From assembly GCA_030616025.1 (NCBI GenBank), contig JAUWYD010000023.1, positions 1-10,116 of the forward strand: DNA of 10,116 nt, in the 5' to 3' direction. Positions 7,501 to 10,116 of the stretch are shown here, piece by piece; the first letter of the stretch is position 1; every line of letters begins with the position of its first letter. This DNA comes from Chloroflexota bacterium (lineage in GTDB: Bacteria; Chloroflexota; Anaerolineae; UBA7937; B3-Chlor). The notes under the pieces were generated by a model. That model did not search any database. It saw only the letters and a list, made by a program, of their open reading frames with translations, and had not been told where the DNA came from. A program made the translations under genes and the position numbers.

Positions 7501-8312
7501 ACCTCCTGAACCTGGGTAGGTGCTATGAGAAGCTGGGCCGCCATAGCGATGCCGCCGCACAGTATCTGGAGGCATCTGCGCTGAGGCCAAACTGGGCACT
7601 GGTTCATGAACATCTGGCTAGCTTGGCAGAGGCACAGGGTGAGCCCCACGAGGCGCTGCTCAGCTATAGCAAGGCCCTGCAGGCAGATCCGGCCAACCCT
7701 AAGTACCACCTCAAGATGGGCGCTTTGCACAAGCGCGAGAAGCGATATGATCTGGCCATGCAAGAGCTCCAGAGGGCCATGGAGTTGTCAGCAGACGCGC
7801 CAGCTGCATATCATGAAATGGCGGAGGTACATGAGGAACAGGGCAATCATGATGAGGCCTTACATGCCTACCATCAGGCTCTTCGGGTAATGCCCGACGA
7901 CGTTGCATCCCATGTCAAGCTTGGTCAGCTGTGTGGGCGGCTTGGACACATTGACAAAGCCGCTGCTCACCTGAAGAAGGCTATCGAACTGGAGCCTACC
8001 GATGCAACCGCTCATTGCGAACTGGGACGGATATTCGAAATGCAGGGGGACCATGGTGCGGCGTTGCAGGAGTACGAACAAGCGCTGCGCTATGAGCCGC
8101 ATAGTTTTGTTCCGTATTTTGGGGCAGGCATGATCTACAAGAAGATGAAGCAGTACCCCGAAGCCGTGGAGATGTTCCGTCACGCGGTCAAGCTAGAACC
8201 TCATGACAGTGAGGCTTACAAACAGTTGGCAGCCACGAGTGCGCTGGCCTTCTTCGTGGCCCGGGGCGCTCGTTCGGCTGACCGATTTCAAGAACGAACC
8301 GACGTGGCATAG
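1527..8312 (+). CDS. Giant NACHT-type STAND NTPase with about 50 TPR repeats
   Basis: This is a 2261-residue, probably cytoplasmic protein with no signal peptide or membrane segment. Residues 1-50 are acidic, with no recognisable effector fold, and YIPLRL (51-56) resembles the strand leading into NACHT modules. The NTPase has a Walker A at 101-108 (GRAGAGKT), a Walker B at 184-192 (IVFLFDGLE, D189), an arginine-bearing strand VVACRTEDY (215-223), the family-typical LLRIPLFSTTFVELA (275-289) and VQDYFAALA (396-404), the counterpart of the QEYFAA motif that closes such modules. After a helical linker, TPRs run from about 491 to 2250: two irregular units, then a nearly gapless 34-residue array from 589. 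STAND NTPases use ATP binding to switch from monomer to oligomer after their C-terminal repeats sense a ligand; antiviral Avs proteins and NLRs are examples. Here the repeat arm is exceptionally long, and the adjacent peptidase is the likely output. The exact ligand is unknown. Confidence 0.92.
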   Translation: MSEMENGGLPESAEEAEEHSNVELIDVQTTVRRYLQCLLDDLELQDISSSYIPLRLRPFRGLASQSQGGDQDAEPRSDTWPRSTSDILPSLEGWERIVLLGRAGAGKTATLRWLAHQQAERLLTGGSSRLEGKSTPVQYLPLCVELPTRDQGDGLVSALAGVFEKYELTVNEEAVGHILDHNAIVFLFDGLERIRDTQLLDEVARLVESGNAKCVVACRTEDYGAYRRWLEDPHVLELEDMDEEERRTYIQSQLPESARPFALARARGEEQLWNLLRIPLFSTTFVELAEQAANGLGWVEGTTLVEEGVRRLLEAASSRLDELDIDEARRNLAALALQMQRGGKSETPELGSGHTVIQLGPPGTAVSPQWLSSLASTGIIGISKAEDTVWFADSMVQDYFAALAMSESYTGALSKSICLDSEETAEHWEGVLLHLYHFLSDRLGYLQQLLQTRIDGWGPRIAAKCLAYNEDSDEARQLAASLSLVDTLDLTSVYRLGVALKGLGKMDDAAALFEGMLGRERADPRPRQEMLGYREKYGPSSLDSSWPAQPETLISRRNLGLLYRELDQGDRAVTELEEAAQGANAACSDTYHELGLAYLQQGRLEDALTSFQHAIALSSGAAAYHYSAGVVLNHLERYAEAQAELQQATMLEPEDPGPCLELGFAYEKQEWYEEALAAYQAAEARDPREPLGPQRISRLLSVHERWDEAAQALRRALALAPNKADWHYELGALHDRRGQRRDALAEYLHAADLDPKNPDYLHTAGALFLKMNRPAKAIDYLCAAVDLDSGRADWCFDLASAMASQGRNDEAWVWSERSVSLAPDDPQHRVLAGRILRQLGRRSEAESQLRQAAELDPQVAAARSELGLLLDHAGRRDEALGEYEAAIALDSEDATHHYRMGIVLHDMGQRDKAVASLTRALELNPSFAKAAEKLGAVFEKAQQHVDALRMYDRAIAVDRGDASYHLRAGALCQKMGRMEDALGHLEESSKLDPRNGEIHFLLGQVYEIDGSLERALDEYQEAMGYSPEEAEYHVRAALVAHRLGRFNEARAQAEKALELEHGRPELNYELGRILQEMGLSAEAAVCLERAVEVAPEEPEFQLHYARALGDLGRVEEAIRVLEAARRSLPASAGIHAELAGLYSAEGGTGEALQQWDEAIRLEPEDASFHLAKGTLLRDHFEPELSVATLERASALNPDNPEIQWQLGLSLEAVGRDKEAYKAHGRAANLAPDVHRYQLSYGIACRRLGDLSQATTALQAAIELAPDDAESNHQLGDLHLEQGEPDEAVVFLEKACALDPDVGAYHRSLGRAYSMMGQDEEAISALERASTLIEEDDELLYELAQAADAQGYTHKALALCRQALDLKPHDARYLAQAAELLRRLGQDKEAVQTLEEASGQDVPEIQHVLAQLYRSQGRLGDSLHAAEEAVRLAPSSAEYRTHYAEVLVDSDRVEDATAHLEEGVRLDPRNAASRFSLGKVHERQGLLEQAVDQYRQAASLAPDHAEYHLRLGGLLGKLGRSDEATAALGKAIALGPDDVEACLTAGQVLYHQGAYEEALSQFQRAIELDSSLVSAQRAAGAALRCLGEHTRAIEVLRKAIALDAADHETHLEVARAYAAVGDLERALDSCQTAIDLAPDQASYHRLKGNLLRRLGRTDEAVGCLRQALGLNDTDIEAHYELSLVYEMQERFEEAAKSHERAAQLASDSPEFREPLAVVASRIAKSLPMPRASSWFEEVEREMHEVLATRPEDALAHSQLALIHAKRGRGEKGVAECRKAIELDPDNPLHHHNLGVVLRSIGRDEEAVQELLTACNLDPEDPANHYELGVAYLAVDQLGPAIAALETATQLAPVRADYQCALAKAYEQAGRCDDAISALTKAMEHNPNVADRHHHLGELYNKGERYQSALDAYLSAIELEPEEAQYHFDAGLAYRHMRRYQKAAHYLQEALNRRDDDPHTWAELGAALESQSRWEDAEMAYKKAMQLAPDEPLYLLNLGRCYEKLGRHSDAAAQYLEASALRPNWALVHEHLASLAEAQGEPHEALLSYSKALQADPANPKYHLKMGALHKREKRYDLAMQELQRAMELSADAPAAYHEMAEVHEEQGNHDEALHAYHQALRVMPDDVASHVKLGQLCGRLGHIDKAAAHLKKAIELEPTDATAHCELGRIFEMQGDHGAALQEYEQALRYEPHSFVPYFGAGMIYKKMKQYPEAVEMFRHAVKLEPHDSEAYKQLAATSALAFFVARGARSADRFQERTDVA
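3291..8210 (+). repeat. TPR-coding tandem array, 102-bp units with a 204-bp higher-order period
   Basis: This is an internal repeat region of the NACHT gene. Counting from residue 589 I can lay out 48 consecutive units (my repeats 3-50). All are 34 residues except repeat 26 (32 residues, starting at residue 1371) and repeat 36 (44 residues, 1709-1752). The layout closes exactly on the protein's C-terminus, where a 33-residue capping segment follows. Typical units carry the TPR signature of small and large residues, such as ELGLAYLQQGRLEDAL and AIELDPDNP. Units alternate between two types (see findings). The repeats are well diverged in protein sequence, so this is an old array and not a recent slippage product. 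Two looser TPR-like units precede it at about residues 491-588. Confidence 0.9.
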
Positions 8313-8316
8313 GAGG
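8311..8316 (+). promoter_or_regulatory. Ribosome binding site for the peptidase gene
   Basis: A perfect AGGAGG overlaps the NACHT stop codon (TAG 8310-8312) and lies 10 nt before GTG 8327. It supports GTG 8327 as the start and indicates that the peptidase is translated directly after the NACHT protein. Confidence 0.72.
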
Positions 8317-8326
8317 CCAAGACAGC

Positions 8327-10116
8327 GTGTCGCTGATAACGTCTAGAGAGCTATTCGCCGTAGCCAAGCTGTCCTTCGATCTGGGCTATCAGGATTCGGG
8401 AGTACTATTGCTCGAGCATCTTCTGCAGCAGTTGCCGAGCCATGTAGCTGGGCACTGCCTCCTCGGCGAGAGACTCGTCACTCTCGAGCATTTGGCGGAG
8501 GCTCGAGAGCACTTCGAATACCCTTTGATGGTTGATCCCTTGAATCTTCCAGCGCTAGGGGGGATGGGCCGCATCGACCTGGCCGAGGGTTCCTCTGCCG
8601 AGGAAAGCGAATACCTCCAGAGGGCTTGGGATCTGTACCCTTACGACGCCGTGACCAGGCAACTGGTAGCCAAATCGTTGGACGACGTGCCTCCCTTGAC
8701 TCTGGCCCGAATCTTGACAGTGTCTTCCCTTCATGAAGATGCCCTACGCTACTACCAGGTTGCCTGTGAGCAGTCAGACTCGGGGTCAGCGGAGGCGGTT
8801 TTGACACTCGTGCTTGCGCAGGCCTTGTGGAGGGCAGGGCGCGCGGACAAAACCAGACCTTTGCTGGAAAGGCTTGTCGAGGAGGAGCCCAAGTGGATCA
8901 GACCGAAACTGATCTTGGCTGACATAGCTCTGGAGCAGCGGGATGATGCCCTCGGCGTGGCCCTGCTACACGACGCCAACGCCCTGGATTGTAGTCTGCT
9001 CGTCGCCCAGGAGCTGCTTGGTTCAGATGAGCGGTACGACTCGCTGATGATGACAAGTCTTGAAGTGCCAGCCCCAGGGTCTGAGATCATGGACAGCGCA
9101 CCGGCAATCCTGCGACACCTCTTGCGGGCAGAACCTTTGCCTGCGCCGCTTGCGGCCGACACGACCTTGGTGGAGCGGTCAGCGGGCTTAGGGGACCCGC
9201 ATCTGACCAAGAAGGGCTGCGATCTCGGCGCTGTGGCTACGGGATCCAGCGATGGTGCTGATCTGGCACCTGCCGATGAGATGGCCGAAAGCGAAGCCCC
9301 GCTTGACCGTTCTGAGGGAGGGACTGCGGTTCGCCTCATTCTCTCCAGTCGGGACAGGCTCGTTTCGAGCTATGGAGAGGACGGATATGGAGAGCTGGAT
9401 GGCAAGCTCTCAGAACTCTGTGAGGCCGTGTCGCGGTCCACAGGTGACGAGGCCATCAAGATCTACGTGGACGATGAGTCCTGCCTCGACGAGTTTGGCC
9501 TGGGTAACGTTGATCCCTCTGACCCAGAGCAGGTAGGGCGACTGATTGAGCAGCTCGATTCGAGGCTGAGGCGGGAATCGAACGGGGTGAAATCCCTGTT
9601 GATCATCGGGGGTGATTCAGTAATCCCCTTTCATAGGCTCCCCAACCCTACTGATGATGAAGACTCAGAAGTGCTCTCAGACTGGCCCTACGCGGCTCAA
9701 GATGGTGGCCCCTTAAGCGCAAGATTCAGCGTAGGACGGCTGCCGGGCGGTGCTCCAGGGGATCTGGGGATGCTGTTGCAGCTTGTAGACCAGGCAATCG
9801 GGCATCACAACGCTCGCTCTCAGGGTAGCAAGGGCATCACATCTTCAGGGTGGCTGAATCCGATCCGGAGATTGCTAGCTTCTGGGCAAGCGTCACAGAC
9901 CAGCGTTGGCTACTCGGCCGAGATCTGGGCTGAGGCGTCCCGCTCTGTGTTCGAGGTGATAGGGGACGCCAGCAAGCTGCATGTGTCTCCCCCAGTGACT
10001 GATTATGACTTCTTGAGCACATACGACAACATCCCAGCGCTCAGCTATTTCAATCTTCACGGATTCCGCGGAAGCCCGTATTGGTACGGTCATGGAGAGT
10101 CAGAGCATGGTGCGCC
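8327..10116 (+). CDS. TPR-like and C25/caspase-like (clan CD) cysteine peptidase, 3' end cut off
   Basis: An open frame of 596 codons runs without a stop to the window edge. I start it at GTG 8327 because of AGGAGG at 8311-8316. Residues 1-230 are helical and TPR-like (LLLEHLLQQLPSHVAGHCLLGERL, partly visible at 27-50; ALWRAGRADKTRPLLERLVEEEP at 166-188, shown here only as landmarks). About 245-330 is a low-complexity Ala/Glu/Asp/Ser linker. From about 335 there is an alpha/beta domain typical of gingipain-related C25 peptidases: KSLLIIGGDSVIPFHRLPNP (422-441), the acidic SDWPYA (451-456), RFSVGRLPG (466-474) and YFNLHGF (574-580), followed by WYGHG. H578 is the predicted catalytic histidine. 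The catalytic cysteine normally comes some tens of residues later and lies beyond the window, so activity cannot be confirmed. It sits 14 nt after the NACHT gene and is the likely effector. A CHAT-type caspase relative is the main alternative. Confidence 0.82.
   Translation, partial: MSLITSRELFAVAKLSFDLGYQDSGVLLLEHLLQQLPSHVAGHCLLGERLVTLEHLAEAREHFEYPLMVDPLNLPALGGMGRIDLAEGSSAEESEYLQRAWDLYPYDAVTRQLVAKSLDDVPPLTLARILTVSSLHEDALRYYQVACEQSDSGSAEAVLTLVLAQALWRAGRADKTRPLLERLVEEEPKWIRPKLILADIALEQRDDALGVALLHDANALDCSLLVAQELLGSDERYDSLMMTSLEVPAPGSEIMDSAPAILRHLLRAEPLPAPLAADTTLVERSAGLGDPHLTKKGCDLGAVATGSSDGADLAPADEMAESEAPLDRSEGGTAVRLILSSRDRLVSSYGEDGYGELDGKLSELCEAVSRSTGDEAIKIYVDDESCLDEFGLGNVDPSDPEQVGRLIEQLDSRLRRESNGVKSLLIIGGDSVIPFHRLPNPTDDEDSEVLSDWPYAAQDGGPLSARFSVGRLPGGAPGDLGMLLQLVDQAIGHHNARSQGSKGITSSGWLNPIRRLLASGQASQTSVGYSAEIWAEASRSVFEVIGDASKLHVSPPVTDYDFLSTYDNIPALSYFNLHGFRGSPYWYGHGESEHGA

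Noticed and set aside
3291..8210. Possible CRISPR or mobile-element repeat because of the regular 102-bp period
   Set aside because: The period is codon-based and explained by 34-residue TPRs; the units are divergent and contiguous, with no separate spacers.
9252..9536. 94-codon + strand frame within the peptidase gene
   Set aside because: It is a shadow of the 8327 frame, which carries the recognisable peptidase motifs without interruption.

Overview
The window reads as chromosomal DNA from an uncultured or little-studied, moderately GC-rich bacterium that uses sigma-54. The C-terminal end of a sigma-54 activator lies at the left edge, and a textbook -24/-12 promoter lies in front of the next gene. 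That argues against lineages without rpoN, but I cannot name a phylum. Every gene I can support is on the + strand. No tRNA, rRNA, insertion sequence or CRISPR array is visible.

Layout. (1) Positions 2-298 are the last ~98 codons of a bacterial enhancer-binding protein with a Fis-type helix-turn-helix. (2) Positions 299-800 are a long non-coding, pyrimidine-rich control region. It holds a perfect 8-bp inverted repeat (439-458) that could be an upstream activator site, and a consensus sigma-54 promoter (733-749). (3) A tightly packed operon follows: a receiver-only response regulator (801-1208); a 103-residue protein with two membrane helices (1205-1516, 4-nt ATGA overlap); a 2261-residue NACHT-type STAND NTPase carrying about 50 tetratricopeptide repeats (1527-8312); and, 14 nt later, a protein with a TPR-like N-terminus and a C25/caspase-like (clan CD) peptidase domain that runs off the right edge (8327-10116). 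The last gene has no stop codon in the window and is easily missed by ORF callers.

How the parts may work together (inference). The NACHT protein looks like a sensor/switch: ATP-driven assembly of the NTPase module, with the very long TPR solenoid as recognition or scaffold arm. It has no evident effector domain of its own. The adjacent protease, itself starting with a TPR-like segment, is the natural candidate for an effector acting in trans, and the small membrane protein could anchor or relay the signal. The receiver protein and the sigma-54 promoter beside an activator gene suggest that the whole module is under phosphorelay control. This fits the general class of NTP-dependent conflict or programmed-death systems built from STAND NTPases, TPRs and caspase-like peptidases, but I do not recognise this exact gene set.

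The most unusual sequence-level observation is that the TPR array is built from alternating A-type and B-type repeats. This gives a 68-residue (204-bp) higher-order period that holds over 48 consecutive units.
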